Below, piece by piece: positions 1 to 8,737 of a stretch of 64,000 nucleotides of DNA. Position 1 is the first letter of the stretch. Each line of letters opens with the position of its first letter. Made by a program: the position numbers and the translations under genes. The stretch is from NCBI GenBank assembly GCA_021044545.1, contig CP087990.1, positions 2,108,001 to 2,172,000 on the forward strand, in the 5' to 3' direction. The notes beneath the pieces were generated by a model. That model was given only the letters and a program-made list of their open reading frames with translations, was not told where the DNA came from and did no database searches. This stretch comes from Comamonadaceae bacterium M7527. Its GTDB lineage: Bacteria; Pseudomonadota; Gammaproteobacteria; Burkholderiales; Burkholderiaceae_C.

Positions 1-103
1 TGTGGGTAGACACCCAGCCAATGGGGCGCGGGCCAACAATGGCGTTAAACGGGTCGTGGGGTAGGCCGTGGCCCTCTTCGGGTTTGTAAAAGTGTGTGTT
101 CAT
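1..103 (-). CDS. Flavin-reductase-like protein, N-terminal fragment (runs off the left edge)
   Basis: Reading leftwards from an ATG at 103-101 gives an open frame of 34 codons that leaves the window. It starts MNTHFYKPEEGHGLPHDPF and continues into a PRPIGW segment. The His-Gly-Leu-Pro-His-Asp-Pro pattern followed by Ala-Ile-Val-x-Pro-Arg-Pro-Ile-Gly-Trp is typical of the start of flavin reductase / FMN-binding split-barrel proteins (flavoredoxin type), which bind FMN and pass electrons from NAD(P)H. Only the N-terminus is visible, so the enzyme cannot be specified further. It lies immediately downstream of srkA on the same strand (7 bp from the srkA stop), so the two are probably co-transcribed. 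Confidence 0.6.
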   Translation of the reverse strand, partial: MNTHFYKPEEGHGLPHDPFNAIVGPRPIGWVSTH

Positions 104-109
104 AGTTTT

Positions 110-1141
110 TTATACAAAAAGTGCGGGTTCTTGCATGGCTTCAATTTGCTCTTGCAGCTGGTGTACTTGACCGTGCCAATAGTCTGGACTACCAAACCAC
201 GGAAAGTTGGCGGCAAAAGCAGGGTCGTCCCAGCGCTTGGCCAGCCAGGTGCTGTAGTGCACCATGCGCAAGGTGCGCAGCGGCTCTATCAGCGCCAATT
301 CCGCGCGGTTAAAGGCGCGTACTTGCTCATAGCCGTCCAGTACCGCAGACAAAGCCACGGTTTGCGCGTTGCGCTCGCCTGACAACAGCATCCATAAATC
401 CTGTATGGCGGGGCCGCTGCGCGCGTCGTCCAGGTCTACAAAGTGCGGACCGTCATCTGGTGTCCACAAAATATTGCCAGGGTGGCAGTCGCCGTGCAGG
501 CGGATGTGGGCATGCTCAAACTGCGACTCGTTGTAAGTGGCCCACTTGCTGTGCACGGTGGCCATGGCTTGGTCAAAGGTGTCGCACCACAGGCGTTGCA
601 CCTCCAGGGGCAACGCGTTGTTGGCCAGCAGCCATTCCTTGCACGCTGTGCCGTAGGTTGCGGGGTTGATGGCAGGGCGATGCGCAAATGGTTTGGCCGC
701 GCCCACGTTGTGCAGGCGCGCCAGCAAGCGGCCAATCCACTCCAGCACCTCAAAGTCGTCTAGCTCGGGACGCCGCCCGCCGCGCGATGGGCTAACCGAA
801 AACGCATAGCCTGCAAAGTGGTTGAGTGTGGCGCCATTCAGCGTCAAGGGTGCCACCATGGGCACTTCGCCTGTCATCAGCTCATGTGCAAAGCTGTGTT
901 CTTCAAGAATGGCTGCATCACTCCAGCGGTTGGGGCGGTAAAACTTGGCCACAACCGCACTGGCTAGCCCGGACGTGTCTTCCACATGAAACTGCACCAC
1001 GCGGTTTTCATAGGAGCTTAGCGCCAGCATGCGCCCGTCGCCGTGCAGACCCACACTGGCAAGGGCATCCAGCATCACATCAGGCGTGAGTTGGTCATAG
1101 CCTTGCGGCGTTGCGTTGGTGTTGCTGCTGGTGAGGTCCAT
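110..1141 (-). CDS. srkA: Stress response kinase A (YihE/RdoA family Ser/Thr kinase)
   Basis: A 343-residue protein with an aminoglycoside-phosphotransferase/choline-kinase fold. It has an ATP-binding Lys in VVAKF (about residue 66), the catalytic-loop signature HGDCHPGN (about 216-223) and the metal-binding FVDLDDA (about 234-240). This is the signature of SrkA (YihE/RdoA), a cytoplasmic protein kinase that protects cells from envelope and oxidative stress; length and motif spacing match the family. The gene starts 30 bp from the divergently transcribed methyltransferase at 1172, so the two share a very short promoter region. The family assignment is firm; the cellular role is by homology. 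Confidence 0.9.
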   Translation of the reverse strand: MDLTSSNTNATPQGYDQLTPDVMLDALASVGLHGDGRMLALSSYENRVVQFHVEDTSGLASAVVAKFYRPNRWSDAAILEEHSFAHELMTGEVPMVAPLTLNGATLNHFAGYAFSVSPSRGGRRPELDDFEVLEWIGRLLARLHNVGAAKPFAHRPAINPATYGTACKEWLLANNALPLEVQRLWCDTFDQAMATVHSKWATYNESQFEHAHIRLHGDCHPGNILWTPDDGPHFVDLDDARSGPAIQDLWMLLSGERNAQTVALSAVLDGYEQVRAFNRAELALIEPLRTLRMVHYSTWLAKRWDDPAFAANFPWFGSPDYWHGQVHQLQEQIEAMQEPALFV

Positions 1142-1171
1142 GCGCTATTGTCGCCGCCTTATGATGACGCC

Positions 1172-2044
1172 ATGGCCAAACACACCAGCGGCAAAAAGCC
1201 CACACCAACCCTTCAAGAGCAGCTGCCAGAGTTGCGCCCAGGCCAGTCTGTGGACTTGCTTAAAGCGCTGCACATACTCACGCGCGACGGCAAGCTCAAC
1301 CAGGACAGCCGGCGCAAGCTCAAGCAGGTCTACCACTTGGTGCAGTTTATTGAGCCTTTGATTGCGGCGCGACACAAAGAGCGCGGCGCGGTGACCCTGG
1401 TAGACCACGGTGCTGGCAAGTCTTACCTCGGTTTTATTTTGTACGACCTTGTGCTCAAGGCACTCAATGGTGGCCAAGTCATTGGCATAGAGACGCGCCA
1501 GGAGCTGGTTGAGCGCTCGGCGGCTTTGGCCAAACAGTTGGGTTTTGAGGGCATGACTTTTCACGCCTTGAGCGTTGAGCAAGCCATGACCAGTAAGGCC
1601 TTGCCAGACAAAGTGGACGTGGTGACCGCCTTGCATGCCTGCGACACGGCAACAGACGACGCCATTAGTTTTGGTCTACAGCGCCAAGCCCAAGCCATGG
1701 TCGTTGTGCCGTGTTGCCAGGCCGAGATGGCCAGTGTGATGCGCCACAACAAAGCCCTCAACCTGGCGCGCACACCACTGGCTGAGCTGTGGCGACACCC
1801 GCTGCACACGCGCGAATTTGGCAGCCAAATGACCAACGTGCTGCGCTGTTTGCGCTTGGAGGCCAGTGGCTATCATGTGACGGTGACAGAGCTGGTGGGC
1901 TGGGAGCACTCTATGAAAAACGAGTTGATTTTGGCTAAGCGCGTCGGTGGGGCGCAGGCTGGGGCGCAAGAAAAGATAGATCGCATCTTGGCGGAGATGG
2001 GGCTGGAGGAGATGGCTCAGCGTTTTGCGGGTGCCAGCCGTTAA
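1172..2044 (+). CDS. SAM-dependent methyltransferase domain protein
   Basis: A 290-residue protein. The ATG at 1172 is preferred because the open frame upstream overlaps the divergent srkA gene. A class I SAM-binding motif I is recognisable as VDHGAGKSYLGF (about residues 90-101), followed by an acidic residue in VIGIETRQELVE and a motif with His-Ala-Cys-Asp (ALHACDTATD). The Asp-x-Gly-Ala-Gly-Lys-Ser-Tyr form resembles the METTL25/RRNAD1-like methyltransferase domain, where a Lys-Ser pair follows the glycine loop. A Pro-Cys-Cys motif (VVPCCQAE) in the middle is also typical of that group. The substrate is unknown; I do not assign a gene name. Confidence 0.75.
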   Translation: MAKHTSGKKPTPTLQEQLPELRPGQSVDLLKALHILTRDGKLNQDSRRKLKQVYHLVQFIEPLIAARHKERGAVTLVDHGAGKSYLGFILYDLVLKALNGGQVIGIETRQELVERSAALAKQLGFEGMTFHALSVEQAMTSKALPDKVDVVTALHACDTATDDAISFGLQRQAQAMVVVPCCQAEMASVMRHNKALNLARTPLAELWRHPLHTREFGSQMTNVLRCLRLEASGYHVTVTELVGWEHSMKNELILAKRVGGAQAGAQEKIDRILAEMGLEEMAQRFAGASR

Positions 2045-2120
2045 GCGTTGTGCTGTGGCTGGCTCAGCCTAACAGTTGAGACCGCAAGCAAATGGCGCAT
2101 CTCGCGGCCATGGTTTGTAC

Positions 2121-2141
2121 ACCCTGAACCTGGTTCAGGGT
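2121..2141. terminator. Stem-loop between convergent genes
   Basis: A perfect 9-bp stem with a 3-nt loop (ACCCTGAAC / GTTCAGGGT) lies between the ends of the convergent methyltransferase (2044) and ABC permease (2158) genes. There is no run of T on either side, so a Rho-independent terminator is not proven; it may act as a weak bidirectional terminator or an mRNA 3'-end stabiliser. Confidence 0.35.
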
Positions 2142-2157
2142 TGACTCAGGCCTCAGC

Positions 2158-3108
2158 TTACATGCCAAAGCGCTTGCGGGTAAGCGCCAGCGCCACCCAA
2201 AACGCCGCGACCGCATAGGCCAGCAATACCAGCAAATGCCACCATGCCTGGTCTGGCCACTGGTCCATAAACAAGGGCCTGACCAGTGCCACCGCATTGG
2301 CCAGCGGCAAGGCGTTGGCAATGTCGGCCACCCAGGACGGTAGTTGGTTGAGCGGAAAAAACACACCGCTTAAAAACATCATGGGTGTTAAAAACAGCGT
2401 GAAGTAGTAGGTGAAAAAGTCATAGCCTTTGGCCAGCGCGTTAAACACCAGGGCCAGGCAGCTGAACGTTATGCCTGTGAGCATGAGCACAGGCCATGCG
2501 GCTATCAGCTTGGGGCTGGTGCTGATGTTGAGCGCCAGCATCACGCCCATGATGGCGGTGGCCGTGAACAGCGCTTTGAACGAGGCCCACAGCATTTCGG
2601 CCAGCACAATGTTGTCCAGGCTGATGGGTGCATTCATGATGCCGTCCCATGTCTTTTGCACATGCATGCGCGAGAAGGCCGAGTACAAGGCCTCAAACGA
2701 CGCGGCGTTCATGGCGCTCATGCAAATGCTGCCGCTGGCCAAAAACAGCAAATACGGCACGGTTTGGCTGCCTACCTCAATGGTGCCAATCAGCGCGCCC
2801 ATGCCGTAGCCAAACGCCACCAACCAGATCAGCGGCTCGGCAATGTTGCCCACCAGGCTGGGGACAGCCAGCTTGCGCCACACCAAAAAGTTGCGAAAGA
2901 ACACAGGCCAAAAGCTGGCGTCCAGTTGTGGCATACGCCAAACGCTTGTTGAGGCGCTGCCCCAGCGGCGCTTGTAGCGCTTGCGGCTGGCTGGGGCCAT
3001 GTCGCTGACCTGGCCGCCGTGGTTGGTCAGGCTGGCTGGCGTGGCCTGGTCTGCAGGCGTTTGTGGTGTTGTGCTGGTATCGGCGCTTAGCTTGTCGGTG
3101 TTGCTCAT
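2158..3108 (-). CDS. ABC-2 type transporter permease (NodJ/DrrB-like)
   Basis: A 316-residue membrane protein. A charged N-terminal region of about 60 residues is followed by six hydrophobic segments and the ABC-2 permease pattern, including FLSGVFFPLNQLP near residues 245-257, the family's extracellular re-entrant signature. It is the membrane half of an exporter whose ATPase is the next gene upstream, with 2 bp between them, so they form one transcription unit. Pairs of this type in Burkholderiales resemble NodI/NodJ and the drug exporters DrrA/DrrB. The substrate cannot be read from sequence. The N-terminal extension is longer than in typical NodJ proteins. Confidence 0.85.
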   Translation of the reverse strand: MSNTDKLSADTSTTPQTPADQATPASLTNHGGQVSDMAPASRKRYKRRWGSASTSVWRMPQLDASFWPVFFRNFLVWRKLAVPSLVGNIAEPLIWLVAFGYGMGALIGTIEVGSQTVPYLLFLASGSICMSAMNAASFEALYSAFSRMHVQKTWDGIMNAPISLDNIVLAEMLWASFKALFTATAIMGVMLALNISTSPKLIAAWPVLMLTGITFSCLALVFNALAKGYDFFTYYFTLFLTPMMFLSGVFFPLNQLPSWVADIANALPLANAVALVRPLFMDQWPDQAWWHLLVLLAYAVAAFWVALALTRKRFGM

Positions 3109-3110
3109 TC

Positions 3111-4112
3111 TTATGCACCCTCACGAATTTGGCGGCCAGTCAACTTCAAGAACAGGTCTTCCAGGTTGGCAGGGCGGTGTAGTGTGCGCAACTGCGGCTG
3201 GCGGGCCAGCTCCAGCAACAAGCTGGCGGCGTGGTGGGTGTAGAAAAACACCGTGTCACCCACCACCTCTGCACGATCTGCGCGTGAGCGAATGGGCGCA
3301 GTTGCCAGGTTCACGGCGCCTGGGCCATACACCTCCACCACTTCGGGCTCTATGTGTTGCGCAATCAGCGCGCGCGGCGAGCCCTCGGCCAACTTGCGGC
3401 CATGGTCCAGCACGATGAGCCTGTCGCACAAACGCTCTGCTTCGTCCATAAAGTGGGTGGTGAGTAAAATCGATTTGCCCACTTGCAGCAGCTGTTGCAG
3501 TCGCTCCCACATCAAGTGACGCGCTTGCGGGTCCAGGCCGGTAGTGGGCTCGTCCAGCACCAGCAGGCGTGGATTGTTGACCAGTGCTCTTGCCAAGCTC
3601 AAGCGCCGCTTCATACCGCCAGACAATTCTGATGGGCGGGCGTGCGCTTTGTTGCCCAGCACTGCAAAGTCCAGCAAGTCAGGTGTGCGTGCCTTCAGCT
3701 CGGTGGCGTCCAGGCCAAAGTAGCGGCCATACACCGCGATGTTTTCTTCACAAGAAAAGTCTGGGTCTAGCGTGTCAGACTGGCTCACCACACCCAGCTC
3801 GGCCTTGATGGCCAATGCATCTTGGGGCATGCGCAGCGCCTGGCCGTGCACGCTTTGGTAGCCTATGTGGCCCTGGTCTGGCGCGGTCAAGCCCAAGCAC
3901 ATGCGTATGGTGGTGGTTTTGCCAGCGCCATTGGGGCCAATAATGCCCAGGCACTCACCCGGTTTGATGTCAAAGCTCAAGTCTTGCACCACGGTGGTGT
4001 CGCCAAAGCGTTTAACCAAGTGTTCACATTGCAACAATGGCGCTTGGCCGTTGCGTGTGTTATCGGGTTCTATCGGCTGAGTCACCGAGTCTGGCGAGTT
4101 GGCTGTGGTCAT
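3111..4112 (-). CDS. ABC exporter ATP-binding protein (NodI/DrrA-like)
   Basis: A 333-residue ATPase with Walker A GPNGAGKTTT (about 58-67), signature LSGGMKRRLSLARAL, Walker B LLVLDEPTTGLD and an H-loop in LLTTHFMDEAERLCDR. The ARPSELSGGMKRRL stretch and a C-terminal domain of about 80 residues are typical of the NodI/DrrA group of ABC-2 exporters. It is translated first in a two-gene unit with the permease at 2158-3108. The likely role is ATP-driven export of a lipid, polysaccharide or drug-like molecule across the inner membrane; the substrate is not deducible. Confidence 0.88.
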   Translation of the reverse strand: MTTANSPDSVTQPIEPDNTRNGQAPLLQCEHLVKRFGDTTVVQDLSFDIKPGECLGIIGPNGAGKTTTIRMCLGLTAPDQGHIGYQSVHGQALRMPQDALAIKAELGVVSQSDTLDPDFSCEENIAVYGRYFGLDATELKARTPDLLDFAVLGNKAHARPSELSGGMKRRLSLARALVNNPRLLVLDEPTTGLDPQARHLMWERLQQLLQVGKSILLTTHFMDEAERLCDRLIVLDHGRKLAEGSPRALIAQHIEPEVVEVYGPGAVNLATAPIRSRADRAEVVGDTVFFYTHHAASLLLELARQPQLRTLHRPANLEDLFLKLTGRQIREGA

Positions 4113-4278
4113 AGGTGTTTAGTCTAGCGTTAGAAACCGCCTCTAATCGTTGCAAGGGTTTGCTGCGCATAGAATTCTGGGCATTGACGGTGTGCGTTTG
4201 GCGGCTTTTGTGTCGCGCTGCGTACATAACTAATTCTTTTTGCTTCATTTGGGTGCTTGCCCGGTGTGAGCAGCGCAA

Positions 4279-5166
4279 ATGAAAAGGCAGCGTGTGTCGC
4301 AACGATCAGCCGTTTGGCAACAATACATTTGGCCCAAAAAAGCCATGACGCAATTTGGCGGCTGGGTGGCCAGCACGCCCATGGGGGTCATCACCACCAT
4401 GATCATCAATGATTTTGTGCGCCGCTACCAAGTCAACATGATGGAAGCCGAGCAACCCAACCTGGGTGCTTACAAAACCTTTAACGAGTTTTTTACACGC
4501 GCACTGCGCAAAGGCGTGCGCCCCATTGCCAGCGCTGACTGGGTGAGCCCGGTAGACGGCGCCGTAAGCCAGCTAGGCGCTGTTGAGGCAGGCCAGATCT
4601 TTCAAGCCAAAGGCCACCACTACAGCGCGCAGGCCTTGCTGGCGTGTGAGGCAGAGGAAGCCCAAGCCTTTGACAACGGCCACTTCGCCACCATTTACTT
4701 AAGCCCCAAGGACTACCACCGCATTCACATGCCCTGCGCGGGCACGCTCACGCGCATGACTTATGTGCCTGGTGACTTGTTCTCGGTGAGCCCACTCACA
4801 GCCGCGCACGTACCTGGTCTGTTTGCCAGAAACGAGCGCGTGGTGTGCTGGTTTGACACAGGGCACGGCCCCATGGTGATGGTGTTGGTGGGGGCCACCA
4901 TTGTGGGCAGCATGGCCACGGTATGGCATGGCACGGTTAACCCGCCACGCAGCAAAACCGTGCAAGACAAACGCTACGCAGCCGGTGAAATAAGCCTTGA
5001 GCAAGGCGCTGAAATGGGGCGATTCATGCTGGGCTCTACAGTGGTGATGCTGTGGCCAGGCGCGGGCAATACCGCTGAGACAAGGCTTCAATTTGGTGAA
5101 GACTGGAAGGCTGGAAGCGTGGTGAAGCTGGGGCAGGCGATGGCTGATTTGGTGGGGGTGGATTGA
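4279..5166 (+). CDS. psd: Phosphatidylserine decarboxylase proenzyme
   Basis: A 295-residue protein with the diagnostic LGST motif (residues 251-254), where autocleavage between Gly and Ser creates the pyruvoyl prosthetic group. Other family landmarks are FNEFFTRAL (about 70-78), the VDGAVSQLG segment and KDYHRIHMP around residue 138. It converts phosphatidylserine to phosphatidylethanolamine at the inner membrane, the last step of PE synthesis. The gene stands alone between divergent and convergent neighbours, with a 166-bp upstream region that must hold its promoter. Length and motifs match the bacterial PSD-B family. Confidence 0.95.
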   Translation: MKRQRVSQRSAVWQQYIWPKKAMTQFGGWVASTPMGVITTMIINDFVRRYQVNMMEAEQPNLGAYKTFNEFFTRALRKGVRPIASADWVSPVDGAVSQLGAVEAGQIFQAKGHHYSAQALLACEAEEAQAFDNGHFATIYLSPKDYHRIHMPCAGTLTRMTYVPGDLFSVSPLTAAHVPGLFARNERVVCWFDTGHGPMVMVLVGATIVGSMATVWHGTVNPPRSKTVQDKRYAAGEISLEQGAEMGRFMLGSTVVMLWPGAGNTAETRLQFGEDWKAGSVVKLGQAMADLVGVD

Positions 5167-5229
5167 GCCCAGGTGCAGCGCCGTCAAACGCACAGCCATG
5201 CCGAGTAAGACGCCTTGAGTCGAAACGGC

Positions 5230-6114
5230 CTAAGCCCCCGAAGTGCTGGCCACCACCCCTCGCTCGCGCCGCATCAGCAGCAAACCCGCCACCATCACAA
5301 TGGTGGCCCCACCCAGCGTCAGCGCATCTGGCCACACTGACCACAAGGCCACGTCAATGCCAATGCTCCAGCCCAGTGCACTGTATTCAAACGGCGCAAC
5401 AGCTGCGGCTCTGCCGTGTTTGAAGGCGTCTGTAATAGCCAGCTGACCGATAAAGCCACTGGTTGCCAAGGCAGGCATCAGCGCCCAGTGTTGCGCGGTA
5501 AGGGGCTGCCAGTTGGGCAGTGCAAGAAGACCTGCACCAAAGCCTAAAAACACCAACACCCAAAACACTTGGCTGTCTGTGGTGTCTGTACGTGACAAGC
5601 GCCTGCTAACGACTGCGCTGATGGCATAGCAGGTGGCAGCGCCTAAAACGGCGGCGCTACCCCAGGTGAGCAAACCATCTGTAGAGGGGCGCAAGGCAAC
5701 CACCACACCGGCCAAGCCCAGCAACAAGGTAAACCACTGAAAGCCGTGTGCCTTTTCGCCCAATATGGGCCAGGCCAGCACAGACACCAGCAGTGGCGCA
5801 ATAAAAAACAACGTGTAGGCCTGGGTGAGTGCAAGCTCTTTGATGCCTACGCTAAACGACCACAGCATGACAATGGCCAGCAGGCCGCGAAACACCTGCA
5901 AGCCCCAGCGCACTTGCACGATGGACTTAAACGATTTGCGCCGCCACAAATAAACCACCAAAAACGGCAGGCCGCCCAAGCCACGCAATGCCGCCATTTG
6001 CATGGGTGGCAAATCGGCAGACATGATTTTGAGCACCGTGTCCATGGCCGCGAAGCAGCCCATGGCCAGCAGCATGGACGCCATGCCGCGCGTGTTGCCC
6101 GTTAGTCTAGACAT
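5230..6114 (-). CDS. EamA/DMT-family transporter
   Basis: A 294-residue protein built of about ten hydrophobic segments in two homologous halves, typical of the drug/metabolite transporter superfamily (EamA, RhaT-like). The first half begins with GMASMLLAMGCFAAMDTVLK and contains the conserved LRGLGGLPFL stretch. Such proteins export small metabolites or amino acids from the cytoplasm. It lies 15 bp downstream of the amn gene on the same strand, so co-transcription is likely. The substrate is unknown. Confidence 0.85.
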   Translation of the reverse strand: MSRLTGNTRGMASMLLAMGCFAAMDTVLKIMSADLPPMQMAALRGLGGLPFLVVYLWRRKSFKSIVQVRWGLQVFRGLLAIVMLWSFSVGIKELALTQAYTLFFIAPLLVSVLAWPILGEKAHGFQWFTLLLGLAGVVVALRPSTDGLLTWGSAAVLGAATCYAISAVVSRRLSRTDTTDSQVFWVLVFLGFGAGLLALPNWQPLTAQHWALMPALATSGFIGQLAITDAFKHGRAAAVAPFEYSALGWSIGIDVALWSVWPDALTLGGATIVMVAGLLLMRRERGVVASTSGA

Positions 6115-6129
6115 GGCTATGCCCGTGCA

Positions 6130-7689
6130 TCATTGGAAGGCGACTTCGTTGAAGCTGCGCAGCTTGCGGCTGTGCAGCTGCTCACCGGCTTGGCGCAACT
6201 TTTCCAACGCCAAGATGCCAATTTGCAAATGCTGGTTCACGCGCTCACGGTAAAAATGGTTGGCCATGCCGGGCAACTTGATTTCACCGTGTAGTGGCTT
6301 GTCTCACACACACAGCAAGGTGCCATAGGGCACGCGAAACCTGAAGCCGTTGGCGGCAACAGTGGCGCTTTCCATGTCCAGGGCAATGGCGCGCGACTGC
6401 GAAAAACGCTTGGCCGGTGTGCTGCGCTCGCCGTAAAACGGCAGCAATTCCCAGTTGCGGTTGTCGGTGCTGGCCACGGTGCCAGTGCGCAGCACTTTCT
6501 TAAGCTCGCTGCCCTCCAGTTGGGTGACTTCCGCCACGGCGTTGGCCAACGCGATTTGCACTTCAGCCAACGGCGGTATGGGCACCCACAGCGGTAGCTC
6601 TTCGTCAAGTACGTGGTCTTCGCGCACGTAGCCGTGGGCCAATACGTAGTCGCCCAAGGCCTGGCTGTTGCGCAGGCCTGCGCAGTGGCCCAACATGATC
6701 CACGCATAGGGGCGCAGCACGGCTATGTGGTCGGTCATGGTTTTGGCGTTGCTGGGCCCCACGCCAATGTTGACCAGGCTGATACCGCCACGGTCAACGC
6801 GCACCAAGTGGTAGGCGGGCATTTGGGGTAAGCGAGGCGGAGCCACGCCTTGGGCACCTTGCACTGCATCTTGCAAGACTGCTTCTTCTGCGTCAGTGAG
6901 GTTGACGCGTCGCGTCAGCACGTTGCCTGGCTCAATCAGGCCAATGTATTGACTGTTGGCGTCAAGCATCAGCTGTTTGCCCAACGCCACAAACTCATCT
7001 ATGTAGAACTGGTAGTTGGTGAGCAAGGCAAAGTTTTGAAAGCCATGCGGTGACGTGCCGGTGTAGTGGCGCAAACGGTGTAGCGAGTAGTCCACACGTG
7101 GCGCCGTAAACAAAGCCAGTGGCTTGACTTCTTCGGGTAGCAAATCGCCGTTGGCGATGGCGTCGTCCATGGCCATGAGGTCTGGCAAGTCAAACACGTC
7201 TGGCAACTGCGCCCGGCGTGCGTCGCTGAGCTGGCCCTCAACGTGATCCTGCTCTGCCAATGAAAAATGCACGGGTATGGGTACATCACTCACGCCCACT
7301 TCCAGCACAGCATCGTGGTTTTGCAGCAGCAGCTTGAACTGCAGTGCGTAGTAGTCGGCAAACAAATCAGGGCGCGTGAGCGTGGTCTCAAACGTGCCCG
7401 CACCGCTCACAAAACCATACGATAAAGCCTTGTTGGCGCCTTCCGAGCGCGTGACGCTGAGCGTTTGAAACCGCACCATGGGGTAACAAGCGCGCACGCG
7501 CTGTGGTGTGGTGGCGGACTGCCCGTTGTCCACGAAATCCTTCAAGCCTGCGCGCAGCAGCGACACCGCGTCCTGGTAAATTTGCTGCACATACGCCAGG
7601 GCCTGCGCGGCGTCTGTAAAGCGTTGTGTGGGTGCGTTTTGTTGGGTCATTTTCGTATTGTGTACTGAATTTGTGTCTGTCATTCCCAC
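6130..7689 (-). CDS. amn: AMP nucleosidase with an in-frame TGA near the C-terminus
   Basis: AMP nucleosidase splits AMP into adenine and ribose-5-phosphate in the cytoplasm. The reading frame from 7689 codes for 461 residues of a typical Amn and then meets TGA at 6306-6304. Beyond it the same frame continues for 57 more family-typical codons (DKPLHGEIKLPGMANHFYRE, later ALEKLRQAGEQLHSRKLRSF) to a TGA at 6132-6130. The expected residue at the internal stop is Ser, one base away (TCA to TGA). Without the stop the protein would be about 519 residues, near the family length. Family landmarks include VRACYPMVRF, the IGVGPSNAKTMTDHIAVLRP segment and MLGHCAGLRNSQ. This is either a genuine nonsense mutation removing the C-terminal helices or a sequence error. 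Confidence 0.85.
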
Positions 7690-7728
7690 TTGTGGGCAGG
7701 GCTGTTCGGTCTGGGGTTCAATAAGGCC

Positions 7729-8502
7729 ATGACGTCTACCGCACCCAACCCCTGCACACTTGTTTCGCCCCCAAATACAAAAGCCCTAAGATTGGTGGTG
7801 GGGGCTGGTGGCGGGCTGGGGCAAGCCTGGTTGCAGTTGCTGCAAGACCAAGACGCCAACAACCCCAACGCGGCGCAAACCCCCAGCCAGTCTGTGGGCT
7901 TGGGCCGCAGTACTGCGCCCGTTATCGACTACACCCAGCCAAACACCATTGGTCAAGCTGCCGTATGGCTGCAACAGCACATGGCCAGCACTGGCGCCCA
8001 GCTGCGCCAGGTGGTTGTGGCAACCGGCTACCTGCACAGTGAGCTAGGTCAGCCAGAGCGCAGCTTGCGTCACCTCAATGCGCATTACTTGCAGCATGTC
8101 ATGCAGGTAAACGCCATTGGGCCGGCCCTGTTGCTGGGAGCACTGGCGCCGTTGCTGCCCAGGCAGGGGCGAGTGGTGTTGGTGGCCGTGTCGGCCAAGG
8201 TGGGCAGCATTGGCGACAACGCCCTGGGCGGCTGGTATGGCTACCGGGCCTCAAAGGCGGCCTTGAACCAGTTTGTCAAAACAACTTCAATTGAGCTGCA
8301 CCGCCACAACAAAGAAGCCATTTGCGTGGCGCTGCACCCGGGGACTGTTGATACGGGCTTATCAGCCCCATTTGCCAAAACAGGCTTACAGGTACGCCCG
8401 GCCAGCGTAGCTGCATCCGAGTTGCAAGCCGTGGTGGACGGTTTGACCGCGGCTGATAGTGGCGGATTTTTTGATTACAAGGGCCAAGCACTGCCTTGGT
8501 AG
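7729..8502 (+). CDS. Short-chain dehydrogenase/reductase (C-factor-like SDR)
   Basis: A 257-residue Rossmann-fold oxidoreductase. The ATG at 7729 is chosen because a longer frame would begin next to the divergent amn start. It has the cofactor loop VVGAGGGLGQAW (about 22-33), a Ser in VSAKVGS and the catalytic YRASK motif (Tyr-x-x-x-Lys, about residues 174-178). The arrangement resembles the CsgA/C-factor-like SDRs common in proteobacteria. The substrate is unknown. Its transcript probably ends at the hairpin at 8618-8640, which also terminates the opposing tracrRNA. Confidence 0.82.
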   Translation: MTSTAPNPCTLVSPPNTKALRLVVGAGGGLGQAWLQLLQDQDANNPNAAQTPSQSVGLGRSTAPVIDYTQPNTIGQAAVWLQQHMASTGAQLRQVVVATGYLHSELGQPERSLRHLNAHYLQHVMQVNAIGPALLLGALAPLLPRQGRVVLVAVSAKVGSIGDNALGGWYGYRASKAALNQFVKTTSIELHRHNKEAICVALHPGTVDTGLSAPFAKTGLQVRPASVAASELQAVVDGLTAADSGGFFDYKGQALPW

Positions 8503-8604
8503 CAGAGCAGCGGCAACGTTGCAAATGCAATCGGTGTTGTAAGAGGAGTGTGAGCTCATTGTTGGCCGCCCAAGCCAATGCGTACGCTCAACCAGCCAAC
8601 GCCG

Positions 8605-8640
8605 CGCCAAAAAAGAAAAGGCCACCTCATGGGTGGCCTT
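8605..8640. terminator. Bidirectional terminator shared by the SDR gene and tracrRNA
   Basis: A 9-bp perfect stem (AAGGCCACC / GGTGGCCTT, 8618-8626 and 8632-8640) has a 5-nt loop. On the minus strand it is followed by TTTTCTTTTTT, a textbook Rho-independent terminator for the tracrRNA. On the plus strand it is followed by a weaker CATTTT and can end the upstream SDR transcript. Confidence 0.85.
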
Positions 8641-8701
8641 CATTTTGTGCACATTAATGTACTTGTTAGTGTTAACTGCACAAATCCTAGTTAGCTAGTA
8701 A
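8606..8701 (-). ncRNA. tracrRNA of the type II-C CRISPR system
   Basis: The minus strand from about 8701 to 8606 has every part of a tracrRNA. The anti-repeat at 8697-8670 is complementary to 28 nt of the CRISPR repeat, with a single G-U wobble at 8675. A 5-bp nexus-like hairpin follows (8662-8649, stem GTACA / TGTGC with a TTAA loop). The transcript ends in a strong terminator hairpin with a T-rich tail (8640-8605). A consensus promoter sits 7 nt upstream, so the anti-repeat lies at the very 5' end and the RNA is about 95 nt. It is transcribed away from cas9. It should pair with crRNA read from the minus strand of the array, recruit RNase III and load Cas9. Confidence 0.92.
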
Positions 8702-8707
8702 GGCGTA

Positions 8708-8737
8708 ATTATATTGATGCTATAGTTCTCATGTCAA
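8708..8737 (-). promoter_or_regulatory. Sigma-70 promoter of tracrRNA
   Basis: On the minus strand a perfect TTGACA (8737-8732) and a perfect TATAAT (8713-8708) are separated by 18 bp. Transcription would start near 8701, directly before the anti-repeat. Consensus hexamers in both boxes suggest strong constitutive expression. Confidence 0.85.
8718..8726 (+). promoter_or_regulatory. Candidate extended -10 promoter of cas9
   Basis: The plus strand carries TGcTATAGT, an extended -10 element, with predicted start near 8733. That gives a short leader to the ribosome-binding site AAGGAG (8754-8759) and the ATG at 8765. It lies inside the 18-bp spacer of the opposing tracrRNA promoter, so RNA polymerase could not occupy both promoters at once. 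No convincing -35 box was seen. Confidence 0.5.
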
